A DNA stretch of 64,000 nucleotides from Aplysia californica (lineage: Eukaryota > Mollusca > Gastropoda > Aplysiida > Aplysiidae). Under the pieces are notes generated by a model. That model worked only from the letters and a program-made list of their open reading frames with translations. It was not told the origin of the DNA and made no database searches. This document shows positions 41,320-52,475 of this stretch, one piece after another; the stretch's first letter is position 1, and every line of letters begins with the position of its first letter. Position numbers and translations under genes: made by a program. Where the stretch lies: positions 581,331 through 645,330 of the forward strand of contig NW_004797485.1 in NCBI RefSeq assembly GCF_000002075.1, in the 5' to 3' direction.

Positions 41320-42930
41320 ATGATATGTAAAAACTTATGATGAGGTTTATTTAGACATCTTACAAAAGAAATTGCATATGTATTCATCCAGTAACTTTCA
41401 TACAGACATGATCATCTTGTGCCTCAAGGAATTGAAGTCAAAAATTTTCTACTGATGAAAAAAGAAAAACAAGTTTATTTGGCATGTTGTGAGGTGTAAA
41501 ATATCCCAGCGATAAACACATCAGTCAAGTATATTATAAGTACAAATGCACTACGGACCTCAAAGTTACCTTTGACATGATACCGGGGAAGGGGGGAACA
41601 AGACGCAGGCGGGGGAAAAAACATTGAAACACAGTTTGTCCTTGACCTTATACCTGAGTGCTATCAAAGTCAAACGTCATCTCACTCACTACAGACATCT
41701 TTTCATAGTCCTGCTTACTTCTGCCACATTTACCTCAACTACGAGTTGAGAGAAAAAAAACAGTTAGGCAGCTTATGATGAGAGCTTTGTTAATAACTTA
41801 ATAATTCATCTTCTTTAAAAAAAATACTTTGATGGAAGCACACAAAGATCTACGGGCAGCTGAATTTACTTTTTTGGGGGGGCCGAAAAAAATCTGAAGG
41901 GCAGCATATATATATGTAGCCTACATTTTAAGTTAAGCTTATCATTTTCTTAGTTTACTGGACTCAGTTCTTCCTATTGAAGACTACAGTTTTCCTTTCT
42001 CAGTCCCTGCCTATCAAGGCCTGTCTAGGAAGACCATTTTAATGCTGCTGCTGCTGCCAATGTTTTCCATGTCCTTTGAACTCTTGAAATGTTTCAAACT
42101 GTTGCAGAGAAGACCTGACAACCTTTTCGAAAATAACATTTCTCGAGTCAAGACAGGAAAAACATCAATCAAACTGAATTATCTAAAAAGGATAATAAAG
42201 AACGGGGATCATAATATTGAATTATTCACTATGGACAGACATTTTTGGTATTGTTTCTACTACAAACAAGAACATACATTATAACAGGGTTCAAGATTTG
42301 CTCGACAAACATCATTCAAACATGTGGATCTTCATAAATGGAAAAACTTCCTCTCAAGCCTCAGTACGTGAAAGTGAACAAGAAATGGGATTGGAGAAAA
42401 AAGTGAATCTGGACCCACTCAAACAAATTATTTAGTTTTGTTGAGTTTTTTACATAGTCTCTTTTGTTTTTTCATTATAACAAGTTTCGTAATTTTAAGC
42501 AAGTTTTGAAAATAAGAAAATTTTGGTCATAATAATAATTATCAACCGAAACAGTGGCGTAATCAAGCTGCTCAAAACTGTATATGGTATTTCCTACATC
42601 AGCAAACTTCACCTCACATAAAATAAAGGAAGTTGATCAACTTATAACAATTCATTCTCTCAGCACATTTTGTAAAAACATAACATGAATCCTAGGGTGT
42701 TATAATATAAGGGGAGGGCAAATATTTATAGAAATCATCCACTGCAGGGTGCTCACGAGCTTGAATATATGTATTTTGTCCACCGCAGAGATACCCATCC
42801 CTCACAAGAGGGAAAAACCACATCAGAAATAACCACGCAAGCATTGTTTACGTTACATCTGTACAAAAACTGAGCATCTTTGGTTGTCTGGTTTCCTCCT
42901 CAGCCCGGATGTTCCAACTCTACCTGGCTG
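41320..42930. other. Intergenic between the 3' ends of ORC4 and the minus-strand gene
   Basis: AT-rich. An 80-codon frame at 42042-42284 has no recognisable domain and is not called. Confidence 0.45.
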
Positions 42931-42933
42931 CAA

Positions 42934-42939
42934 TTTATT
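42934..42939 (-). promoter_or_regulatory. Poly(A) signal of the TEX49-like gene
   Basis: AATAAA on the minus strand, 86 bp below the stop codon at 43027-43025. Confidence 0.65.
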
Positions 42940-43024
42940 GCAACTGTTAAATTTCCAACGACTGTAAAAAAAAGGCAGAACAATTGTATACAGTCCGTTT
43001 TGGGTTGGGTTTTTTTCCTTCTTT

Positions 43025-43073
43025 TTAAAACAAAGTAAACTGGCGGTTGGTCAGTTTCATCTCGTCCACAAAT
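43025..43073 (-). CDS. TEX49-like exon 3, with stop
   Basis: Residues 129-144, RFVDEMKLTNRQFTLF, then TAA. The acceptor TTTTCTTCCCCAG is strong. The phase fits exon 2 exactly (AG plus A gives Arg). Confidence 0.82.
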
Positions 43074-46000
43074 CTGGGGAAGAAAAAAAAGAAAAATCTT
43101 TTGTTATAGCAATAATAATGATCAGACTTCCAGATTATGATAATGATCTTAATTACAGGCATAGAGGAGAAGGGGGGTTGCAGCAATGGACATGTTCCGT
43201 CTACAGTGACCCGAACTGTGCTGACAAATAAACAACAAATCCTACACTGCAGGCACAATCTTCAGAGTGCGGTTCATTCACATTCATCATCATATATGTG
43301 TCATGACGAGGTGGAATCAAGACGTTCGTCAATTTTGGGGCAAGTGGAATTATTGGTATCATCTGAAAGCTGATTAATTTGCTTTGATTTCAATGAAATA
43401 AATATCTATTTACCTTGAATAGAATTCAAGATATTTGCGATTGAAGGAAGTGAGGTCGTCTGGTTTCAGCGGTGAAATTAGCGAGAAAATGGCCACCAAA
43501 GTTTGGTAACTCCAATATAGCTAAAGAGAGTCTTTGAAAACTAAAAAATGACATATATTGAGCCTTTAACAAGTGTCTTTCAGCAAAATTCACATGGAAA
43601 AGTGTTTTTATGTGGACATAAAAGAGGTAGCCAAAAAATAAAAATTCCATAGCAATTTCTATTCTAAACTGGCAGAAAAATGCCTGTTTCTCCGATTTCA
43701 TTATTTTGACAAGCGCCTGATTTCACCTCGCTGCCTCACATATGGGGCCACATCTGAAACAGGCATTGGCAATCAAGTTTTCTCATCAATTCCGCACTCA
43801 GATGCTCAAAAAAAACCTGTATTATCCTGGTGTTTCCTCTCCACCCATCAGTTCAGGTTTTCCAGATAAGATTCTCTGGGTCGTACCCATTACTGGTCCT
43901 CAGCAGATGCCGTAGGAGGAGACCAGTTCAGTCCCTTGTGTACTTTGCATTTTCTCGCAGACACGTGGCCTATAGTAGCCTAAGACTTGTGCCTTTATGG
44001 GCAAATATTAATAGAAAGGCCAAAACATAAAATAAATATTTTCAGCTGCAGAACTATGCTGCACTGGAAATGCCAACCTTACACTCACAGACATGGTGCG
44101 CACTAGATACCAGAAGAATTTTTAACCCATGCACTTACAAGAATCTGAGTGGTTAGAATCGAGCGCTTTGTTTTCTCGGATAAGGACGAAAAATTTGGGA
44201 AGTTACCCATAGAGTTTCGCATATTTAAGACACCTTGGTAGGTCAAAAATCAGTCGAGTATGTCCGTCCAGCCCGGGTTTAGGCAAAATTCAGAAATAAT
44301 TCTTACCCTGTGGTCTATAATTCGCTGTGATCACCAGAAAAGCCAGAATCATGTGAAATAAGTGAACAAACTCAGTGTAGCCTAGTGAGTGTAGGAGAAT
44401 AAGGGAGCACGGGGGTATATAAACAGACGCGAAGGTTAAACCGGCCTTCCGAGCCACGACTTCAAAGCTAGGCTGAGCAGGGATCGACGCTACTGGTGGG
44501 TCGACACAGTGGATGGAGCTCCGGACCTGTACGACCCACACACATCGTTCCCCGCTCGAAATAGTGAGTATTGAAACCAACGTAGATAGACTAACCAGTA
44601 GAATCTAGGATTTAATAGCACTTATCATCTCATTACAAGCTATTTCGGCTTTTTATTTGACGTGTGGCGTGGGGGCCAGGCGGGATATCGTGATCGTTAA
44701 GACCTTAGGCTAAGCTAGACCTAGAATCTAGGCCTGGATTTAGATCTAGTTGTTATAGTCCAGATTTAGGGGTTTTGCAGTGATGGCTAGCAGGTCAAAA
44801 ATGGCGATGGGCTCGAGTATCAAGTATGATGTGCTCAAACCGTTTACTGGGGAGGAGGACGTCGAGGCTTGGTTGCAGAAGGCGGAATTGGTGGCTAAAC
44901 TGACTCACATTTGAAGATGTGGCCAGTTTTATCCCATTGTACCTGAAGGGGGAGCTCTAGCTGTGTAGCTAGAGATGAGCGAAGAAGAGAAGGGGAGCGT
45001 AAAGCTCATCAAGAAAAACTTGAAGGAAGCGTTTTGCGACAACCAATTCGTTGGTTTCGCAAAACTGCGTGAGACGAGGTGGACCGGGGAAGCGGTGGAC
45101 GTATACACCAATGAGTTGCGGAGGGTAGGCAGGACTTGTGGGTTCTCAGGAGAGGGGCTGGAGCAGCTAGTGAAATTGACTTTTGTCACCGGCTTTCCAG
45201 ACAGCATAGCCTTGGAACTGCAACAGGTGGTAGGGGTGGAGTCGATGAGAGTTGCAGACATTATTGGTAGAGCTAGGGTCCTGGCAGCAAACAAGGGGGC
45301 AGTAGTGGGTGGCAGGCTTGCAGCCGCAGCGGTAGATCAGGCAAGGGGATACAAAAAATCTGGGGGGCGGGGGAATGACGCAGTACAACACCAGTCAGGT
45401 GAAGTGTTTCATTTGTAAGGAGGGTCATTTTGCTAGAGAGTGCCCAGAGAATTTATTTAAGCAAGAAAAAGTCACTTGTGTGCTACAGGTGTGGTGAGGA
45501 AGGGCATATTGCGGCGTACTGTGAGCATGCTGGTAAAGGTAGTCGTGGGGGAGGAAGCTCGAGGCCTGGGAGTGACACAGTGTGCGTTACAGGAGTAAGA
45601 GGGGTCCCAATGATCACAGTCCCCAAGCAAGGTCACAGTCAACATGCATTGATAGACACGGGGTGTTCAAACACCATGATCAGGGCTGGGTTGGTCGACA
45701 GATGGACCGGAGATGCGGTGCAGGTATCAGCATTTGATGGAAGAGCCGTTGAATGCAAGGGGAGGGCGCAGATTGAGATGGAGGTAGATGGCGAAAAAGT
45801 TAGTACAAGGGCAACTGTGATTGATCACATAGTCGGGGGCATAGATGTGCTGATTGGCATGGATGTAATCGGACAGTTAGGAGGGGTGACGGTGGGGCAA
45901 CACAAGATCCAGTTTGGAAAACGGGTGGCGTGTTTGGTTTTAGGGGCGCCAGCAGGGGAACAAACATGTCCAAGGGCAGAACTGGTCATTCATGATAAGG

Positions 46001-49000
46001 ATTTCGATGCAGAGTTTGTTGTTGAGTCGAGACAGATGAAGAGAGATTGGTTTGGGACGGGACGTCAGGACTTTCTTGAATATCATCCCCTTGTTTTGTG
46101 TTTAGTATTATCATGACGGGTTACACTGGGGTGACTTGTGTATTCTCTTTATGTGGGGTGTTGGTTTTCATCGTATTGATCAATGAGATCAAGGGGGCGT
46201 GTGGTCTATAATTCGCTGTGATCACCAGACAAGCCAAAATCACATGAAATAAATGAACAAACTCAGTGTAGCCTAGTGAGTGTAGGAGAATAAGGGAGCA
46301 CGGGGGGTATATAAACAGACGCAAAGGTTAAACCGGCCTTCCGAGCAATGACTTAAAAGCTAGGCTGAGCAGGGATCGACGCTACTGGTGGGTCGACACA
46401 GTGGATGGCGCTCCGGACCTGTACGACCCACACACATCGTTCCCCGCTCGAAATAGTGAGTATTGAAACCAACGTAGATAGACTAACGAGTAGAATCTAG
46501 GATTAGATAGCACTTATCATCTCATTACATTCCCAAACACTGAAGCCACTCAAGTCAGTATAAATACTGAGAGTACCTTCAAAAATGGTCTGCACTGCCT
46601 GTCACTCCTGCCAGGTATGCAAGGGATAATTCTATTTTCTCTGTGTAGACGACGTCTTTGAAATTACATTCTATCTTGTGTAGGGTAGGATAATTCTACG
46701 TCCTCTATGTGGACAACGCTTTTGAAATTACATTCTATCTTGTTTGTACTAACGTAGATTCTATGGAAGCGCCTCAACATTGAAAGGGTTAAGGCCCACA
46801 AGGTGCTCACCTGCTCATTTCACTGTGTAGCTTGACTCTCCGCGGTACATGAGCCCAGGGCTGATTCTCTCTCAAAGGCTCGTCTTTCGTCCACCAGCCA
46901 ACGTTGTGGGAAGTCGTCATGGGCCGATTGTACAAGGTGTGAGGTGCTGGTTAGTACAGGATCAAGAGTGAGTATGTTTGAAATGAGGGTAGAATGCGAG
47001 TAGAATAGTTTGAGGGGGGGGGGAGGGGGATCATTTAAAAAGAGGTACCAATTTTTGTTGTTGTTAGACACTAAAATAGCAATTTTGAAACCAGATCACT
47101 TAGTCCCTTGCAGAACGCTTGCTCGCCAAAGCAGAAAGAGACAAACATCAGATAAACCATTTGTACATGATGTACTTTCACTGTCCAAAACAATGCTGCA
47201 AGTTTAGTTTTACAGAAAAGAAAGCGAGACTTTGCTAAACCTCTTTTACAGACATTGCATTGGCTTCCTGTTGAGAAAAGAATTGTGCACAAGTTGGCCA
47301 CACTATGTCACAAATGTTTGAAGGATAATGCGCCATCATATTTATCAAATCTGTTAAGATTAAGACTGTTCCAACTCGCAGTTTAAGGTCATCAGCTGAC
47401 TAAAGGAAATTTCTTTTACCATCTATGAAACTTAAAACAAGGGGTGAAAGGGCATTTGAATATCAAGGCCCAAAGATCTGGAATGCTTTGCCAAGTACTT
47501 TAAGAGAGATCAAGACTCCTGATTCATTCAAACATCAGCTGAAGTCATTTCTGTTTTTAAATTAACAATGTTTTATGTTACTGTTGTACATTCTATTGTA
47601 TTGTAAAGCGCTCAGAGCCTGTGTACTTTAATCGGGAATGAGCGCTATATAAATGTCATTCATTATTATTATACCAATACTCCGATTCTTATCACAAACT
47701 TTCAAATGTAACTTTTGTCATCACTTGTTCCTCCACAAAACTTTACATTCTGGTATACCAACATAATGCCCAGGGGCTTTGCAGTGCCGTCGCATGCACG
47801 AGTCCTAGGTTCAATTCCCAAGAGAGGAGGGTTTTTGTTGAGCATCTCAGTTTTTTCTGCTGGGATGTTATTGTATCACTTTTTCTTTAAGCCTTGGTTG
47901 ACCCAGACAGGTATGATCGAAGAACAATTCCTTAATCATCTACGTACAAAATTGTGTCAATGGAGGCATAGGCTACAATACATATTTTATAAATTACAAT
48001 CTGGAATGTTCATTTATAAATATGAGGGTGTAGGATTGACATACAATTGAGTGTTGTGTTTACTCCACATCAGTACAAAACATACCACCCAGAACATATT
48101 GAGACAAAGGTATACAGAAAAGAATTAGGAGGGGGCCACATTAAAGCAACCAAAATCTGTCTTCATAATATACAAGAACTGAACACATCGGGATGGCGTA
48201 AAAGTTTTGAATGAGCATTGAACAAAATAATAAATTTGCCTCTAAACCTTAAGCAATCAACTTAAGTAAATGTTTGTTTTTCATAATGGTGGAAAACTAA
48301 TCAGTTATTACATTGTAACTTGCAATTATCTTTTTTTGATGTGAATTTATCTTTCAAGATGAATATGTGAGGCGCGCTGACAAAATGAGTTACTTCTCGC
48401 GATCCACAAATAGGGTAATTGGCTAAAAAATTGACTCTAGGGTCAAATTTGTAGAATTTCTATTGATGCTATATAACTAAAATATTTTATTATTTCATAC
48501 TCAGGCCTATGAATTGTAAAAACTTCACCTATAAGCGTGATGTACCTATTTCTATAAAGCATGAATCCGAGAAGTAACTCATTTTGTAAGCACACTTCAC
48601 ATAATGCATGCTATGTTTTTTCATGAACTTATACCAACTGTAACAAAATATTATTTGCAGAGTGTATGTTTGTGTTTGTAAGAACCACAATGTAATAAAT
48701 ATCTATTCTAATGGTGAGCCTTTGTTCTGAAGAGAATGTTATTGCTTTTCCTCAAAGAGAAAAAGCAAGACAACAAACAGAAAATATGTGTCATGACACT
48801 GTGGAATCAGGTGCCTGTCAATTTTTGAGCATATGGAGTTATTTGGTATCATCTTAAAGGTTATTCATTTGCCTTGCTTTTGTTGAAAAAAATATCTATT
48901 TATCTTGAATAGAAGTTGAGATATTTGCAATTGAATGAGGTGGGGGTTACCTGGTTTCAGAAGCAAAATTAGCGAGAAAATGGCCGCAAAAGTTTGGTGA

Positions 49001-49717
49001 CTTCCACAGCTGTATATAGTCCTTGGAAATTGCAAATTTTCATTTTTTTTTGCCTATAATCAACATTTTCTATATAATCCATGCATAAAAGTGTTTTTGA
49101 ATGGATATACTAGGTGTTGAGCCAAAAAACAAAAATTCGGAAAAAAAAGTCCAAACTGGCCGAAAATTGCTGATTTCTCAGATTTCATTATTTTGACGAC
49201 GCTTGATCTCCCCACGATGCCTCACATATTTATTAATTCGTTTATCTATAATTTCCAAATTGTTCACCTCAGTTCTCAGGGAAACATACTGTGTAACTGC
49301 TGGGTGCACCCTCAGTTATTCCCAAAAATAGATAGGCCTACATGTGCACTGAGATTAACAGAAGATCGGAATGGTATTGTCACATTTAAAAGGCACTACA
49401 ATGAAGTTTGACAGAACCAAAAGAACTCTAAAACTAATATTTTCAATTTAAAAAGGGATGGACTTACAATCAGGGTTCCGAGTGTGTTTTGTTCGTAGCC
49501 TTGTGTACTCCACGAAAGATCCATCTGGGCCCTTGCCATATTGCGACAACTGATCAATGGGAACTATAGAACGAGGTGGTGGGTTTCTGTCTTTCAAAGG
49601 AGGAAGTGCCAAGAAGCCAATCTGTGTTTTTGACCTGATGGGATCTTGTCTCGCTGGAACTGAAACCTCCTTTATTGAATTCTGGTAACCCAAGTGTGTG
49701 AGCCCAAAAAAAGACAT
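43025..49717 (-). CDS. TEX49/SPMIP11-like sperm or ciliary microtubule inner protein
   Basis: Three minus-strand exons (49717-49468, 46946-46811, 43073-43025) have GT...AG borders and compatible phases (1, then 2). They join to 435 nt and 144 residues. The N-terminus is MSFFGLTHLGYQNSIKEVSV, the middle TLYNRPMTTSHNVGWWT and the C-terminus RFVDEMKLTNRQFTLF. From memory this is the layout of TEX49 (SPMIP11), a small protein inside sperm-tail doublet microtubules; the name cannot be confirmed here. There is no signal peptide or membrane segment. It converges on ORC4 and points away from CCT5. Intron 2 (3.7 kb) holds a MITE and an LTR element. Clean frames across three separate exons argue for a live gene. 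Confidence 0.82.
43297..43740 (+). mobile_element. MITE family C, copy 5 (type copy, 444 bp)
   Basis: Ends TGTGTCATGACGAGGTGGAA and TTCACCTCGCTGCCTCACA pair over most of 38 bp, flanked by TA on both sides. The body carries GTATCATCTGAAAGCT, AGATATTTGCGATTGAAGG, GAAAATGGCC and AAAAGTGTTTTTA in every copy. No coding capacity. The superfamily cannot be told from a TA target alone. Confidence 0.88.
44165..44300. repeat. SINE-like body fragment
   Basis: TCTCGGATAAGGACGAAAAAT, AAGACACCTTGGTAGGTC and GGTTTAGGCAAAATTCA match the body of the repeat at 18875-19085. It directly precedes the LTR element. Confidence 0.5.
44309..44637 (+). repeat. 5' LTR
   Basis: 329 bp, TGTGGTCTATAATTCG at its start and CTTATCATCTCATTACA at its end. 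A TATATAAAC box near the middle is a likely promoter element. Confidence 0.9.
44783..45440 (+). pseudogene. gag-like region of the LTR element (fossil)
   Basis: Codes a matrix/capsid-like helical region followed by the first CCHC knuckle. Broken. No promoter of its own apart from the LTR. Confidence 0.7.
45441..46116 (+). pseudogene. Zinc knuckle and retropepsin-like region (fossil)
   Basis: A CCHC knuckle (CYRCGEEGHIAAYC) is followed by a retropepsin-like active-site region (ALIDTGCSNTMI) and the hydrophobic VLIGMDVIGQLGG strand. No polymerase domain follows before the 3' LTR. Confidence 0.75.
46200..46529 (+). repeat. 3' LTR
   Basis: 330 bp, the same ends as the 5' LTR; about 13 substitutions and one 1-bp length difference by eye. 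Confidence 0.9.
46625..46765. repeat. Two tandem units of about 72 bp
   Basis: GATAATTCTA, then TCTGTGTAG or TATGTGGAC, and TTTGAAATTACATTCTATCT repeat twice. It lies close to the acceptor side of TEX49-like intron 2, so it may belong to an older element there. Confidence 0.65.
46811..46946 (-). CDS. TEX49-like exon 2
   Basis: Residues 84-128 plus two bases: TLYNRPMTTSHNVGWWTKD, then WAHVPRRVKLHSEMS. Acceptor GTACTAACCAG, donor AGCAG then GTGAGC. The open frame here is not the longest one on this strand, so it is easily overlooked. Confidence 0.82.
47090..47680 (+). mobile_element. LINE 3' end with hairpin tail
   Basis: Plus frames read LHWLPVEKRIVHKLATLCHK then APSYLSNLLRLRLFQLAV, and further on a 'TK.GERAF...PRLWNAL P' type stretch, the typical C-terminal part of invertebrate non-LTR reverse transcriptases. 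Several frame changes show decay. The tail GTAAAGCGCTCAGAGCC, loop, TGAGCGCTATATAAATG then ATTATT resembles the SINE tails in this window. Confidence 0.8.
48787..49226 (+). mobile_element. MITE family C, copy 6
   Basis: Ends TGTGTCATGACACTGTGGAA and CCACGATGCCTCACA with TA on both sides; about 440 bp. It ends 240 bp from the TEX49-like exon 1, inside its first intron. Confidence 0.86.
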
Positions 49718-49736
49718 GGCGGTTTTAAATCACGAC
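49468..49736 (-). CDS. TEX49-like exon 1 (start codon at 49717)
   Basis: Coding part 49717-49468, residues 1-83 plus one base; donor CCTGATT then GTAAGT. A likely acceptor (TTTTATTACAG, exon from 49736) leaves a 19-bp 5' UTR here and implies an upstream noncoding exon. The context CCGCCATGT supports the start. Confidence 0.82.
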
Positions 49737-49854
49737 CTGTAATAAAAGGAAATATTCACCAGATAAGACCCACAAAAAATAGGTTACATTTTACACACAA
49801 CCACTGTATGAAACTGCTCGAAACATATTATACACCATGCTCAAGCAGGTGAGA

Positions 49855-49970
49855 TTTAAGCATTCACACATATGCACTGTACACAAACACACACACAACA
49901 CACACGTTAACAGAAACACACATGCAGTTTTTAAACACACACATGCACATACTTATGCACACACATGCAT
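49855..49970. repeat. Imperfect (CA)n tract
   Basis: CACACA and ATGCACA words interrupted by TT and GT. Confidence 0.85.
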
Positions 49971-49973
49971 GTA

Positions 49974-50065
49974 CAGTCGAACCTGTATAAAACGACCACC
50001 CATTGTCAAGCAGAAAAGTGGCCATAAAAGACAGGTGGCCATCTTAGGCAGGACTGATCAATATG
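49974..50065 (+). mobile_element. Tigger-like end fragment
   Basis: TACAGTCGAACCTGTATAAA with GTGGCCATAAAAGACAGGTG just inside, similar to Tigger-type ends; the other end is not seen. Confidence 0.5.
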
Positions 50066-50624
50066 AAGAAACCAATCCATTCCTTTCTTACTGAGGTCCC
50101 AACAGAAGGTAGCTGCATTAAATTGTTATTGTTGTGGTAGTTTTCGCTGGGGGTTTTTTTTTCTTTTGTTGCTGCTTTTGTGCAAAGGTGGTAATAAAAC
50201 TAAATGTGTCAGACAAGGAGGACCGAGTGCTATGGTAAAGGCAAACACATGGGTCGCCACCACTTGGAGAACGAGTGACATTTCTGTCACAAGTTCATGT
50301 TGACGTCCATTGTTACTTTGTTACAAACTTGGTAAACAACGACCACTCATCTCACTTACGATTTTTTAGGAGTTCTGGGCGGGGCTTATGGGTTAAGAGG
50401 GATCACATGCTTACCTCACCAGAAGCTGAAAATTTGTTACTTATTGGTCAACAGTGAGAGGGGCCAAAGCAATATGATCGGTTGGAGGGAATACCTAACA
50501 ACAACGACAGGAGATTGGATTTATGACGGCTCGCCCACAAAAAGACGGGCATTTCCAGGGTTATTTTGAAAATTCACAAATTCTTTTATTAAAAGAATAT
50601 TAAAAAACTATAGGCCTAATAATA

Positions 50625-50702
50625 ATAGATAGCATTTGTATAGCGCATATTCCCGCTCAACAGCAGGCTCTATGCGCTTTACACTATATATATACATCAT
50701 CT
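50625..50702 (-). repeat. SINE 3' tail fragment
   Basis: Reverse copy of the tail of the tRNA-derived SINE: AATAATAGATAGCATTTGTA, GCGCATATTCCCGCTCAACA, CTCTATGCGCTTTACAC. Confidence 0.75.
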
Positions 50703-50708
50703 TTACAC

Positions 50709-51125
50709 ATGTATAGTTTATCCAAAAACATCACAATGGGACTGAAACTAAGGCTGGTGAACTGCTACATCATTCCAATTGTGTCCTATGCCACGGAAAC
50801 TTGGACAATGTACAAAACTTCAGTCAACAAGATTGAGGCTCTGGAAATGTGGATCTTTCGCAGACTAGGCAGAATCAGCTGGAAAGACAAAATCACAAAT
50901 GAAGCGGTGATGCAAAAACTTCCAGTCAAAAGAGAAGTTCTTCGGTACCTATCAGTAAAACTAACATACTTTGGGCGCACCATGCGCCATGACTCACTCC
51001 CAAGGACAATAATGTTCCGACCGGTCGGATGAAAGGGAGGAAAGCTAATATCTAGAGGCAAACAGTGAAAGTTACGGACTGATGACGTACGTAAAAGCTG
51101 GGGAGAGTAACTGCTTGGCAATGTG
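50709..51125 (+). mobile_element. LINE reverse transcriptase C-terminal remnant
   Basis: LRLVNCYIIPIVSYATETWT then VNKIEALEMWIFRRLGRISW and KDKITNEAVMQKL is the standard C-terminal segment of RTE- or Jockey-like reverse transcriptases ('R.V.CYV...YG.ETWT....KIEA.EMW..RR.L.ISW.D..TN..V'). A 107-codon stretch remains open. The catalytic part is missing. Confidence 0.82.
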
Positions 51126-51129
51126 CATG

Positions 51130-52170
51130 CTCAGATCACAAGACCGAACTGGTTAGTAGTAGAGACTCATATGTCGACCTCTGAAAGTCAGAAAGGGGTA
51201 CAAAACAGCTTGCCCCTGCACTTATGTGCGTCCACCTGTGGAATAATGTACATCACACAACTCTTCTGTTATAACTGTTAGGTACGTATCGGGATTTAGA
51301 CAGTACCTTTCTTCTACTCAGTAGTCACTTTTCGGTTACAGTGTACTACAAGACTATAATAAAACCAAAGAGCCTTTTCAGACGTGCGTTTCTTCACTCT
51401 CCCTATATCTGTTTGTACCCACAAACCGAACAATATTACACACCTTGTGAACTCGAATGCCATTGGTCATTGGTGTGCTGTAACATGTTGACCAGATTTG
51501 TTCTTTAGAAATTTTTCCAATGTTATTGCAGTCACGCTTCAGTGATCACGTCAGAAAGAAAAGTACGAAAGACTAGACGAGACACTACAGTTGCTACGGC
51601 TAACGCTGCAACAGTGTATCAGTGTCAGCGATAAAAAACAGTAGCATAAAATAATCCAACAGAACCAAAAGATTATATAATTATTAGGATAGAATAGAGA
51701 CCAGGACTGCGAATGAAGTTCAGAACAAAGGGAAGCAAATCAGGCAGACTTGCAAGGGCCTGATGAAAATTTGAGTTTGAGAACGGCTTAAAAGAAAGAA
51801 AATATTTATGAAAAATTCGTTTTTTTGTAAAATTTGCGTCAGTTTGTGGAAAGTTGCAAAATTCACGTCATCAAATGCCACTTGCTGCCGCAAAAAAACG
51901 CGATGTCAGTTTGTTAGAGCAGGTTCAATTGTATTCTTGCTTTCTATCATATCCATGTAAACATACAAGATTTTACATGCCTGCATCATATGTCCCATGT
52001 ATAGAGTAAAAAACATGGGCATGGCATTATACATAAATCATTCAGTTTTAAGAAAGAAAAAAAAACTAGACTATATCCATTTGGCAGTCCTCTACACGTT
52101 GAGTTTCTAGGGGCGAGAGGAGACACAATCTGAGTAAGGTTGAAGTTGATGGATGGGAATTAATATGAAT
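51130..52170. other. Intergenic, no gene recognised
   Basis: AT-rich and without long frames. A noncoding first exon of the minus-strand TEX49-like gene may lie in this stretch or up to 52.6 kb. Confidence 0.45.
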
Positions 52171-52175
52171 GATGT

Positions 52176-52475
52176 AGATTTCTCTAGATCTAAATCTAGA
52201 TCTAGATATAGATCTATCTAGAATATAGATCTAATGCAGAAGCGTAATAATGTAAACTGCTTGTGAGTGTTATTATTCTTTTGTCTATTATGCTATGCCA
52301 ATATAGACAGCCAGCACTCCCCAACTGTCCGCCTACCATTCTTATCTATCTTATGAGTAGTAGGCCTAAGACCTAAGTTGCAGAGTAGGTCTACGACTAA
52401 GACAAGACTAAGACCTAAAAGTTAGTAGTTGAGTACCTTACCTAGATCTAGATCTAGATCTAGATTCTAGATCTA
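52176..52475. repeat. Self-complementary TAGATC repeats
   Basis: Runs of CTAGATCTAGATC at about 52176-52222 and 52442-52475. The unit is its own reverse complement when repeated. Further runs lie at 7496, 9001, 9098-9155 and 11758. Confidence 0.85.

Larger units (their letters stand above)
44309..46529 (+). mobile_element. LTR retrotransposon, gag and protease parts only (fossil)
   Basis: A 2.2-kb element with two LTRs of about 330 bp starting TG and ending CA. The flanking pentamers TACCC and TTCCC look like a diverged target duplication. The internal 1.56 kb holds a gag-like part with CCHC zinc knuckles and a retropepsin-like part; no reverse transcriptase, RNase H or integrase is visible. 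The gag and protease style points to Ty3-like ancestry (inference). The LTRs differ at about 4 percent of positions by eye, so it is fairly young. It is broken, with a few breaks in the coding part. It lies in sense opposite to the host gene, in its intron 2. Confidence 0.85.

Noticed and set aside
42042-42284. 80-codon plus frame
   Set aside because: No domain, no splice partners, AT-rich surroundings between two gene 3' ends.
44929-45294. 121-codon minus frame over the LTR element
   Set aside because: Shadow of the gag-like region on the other strand.
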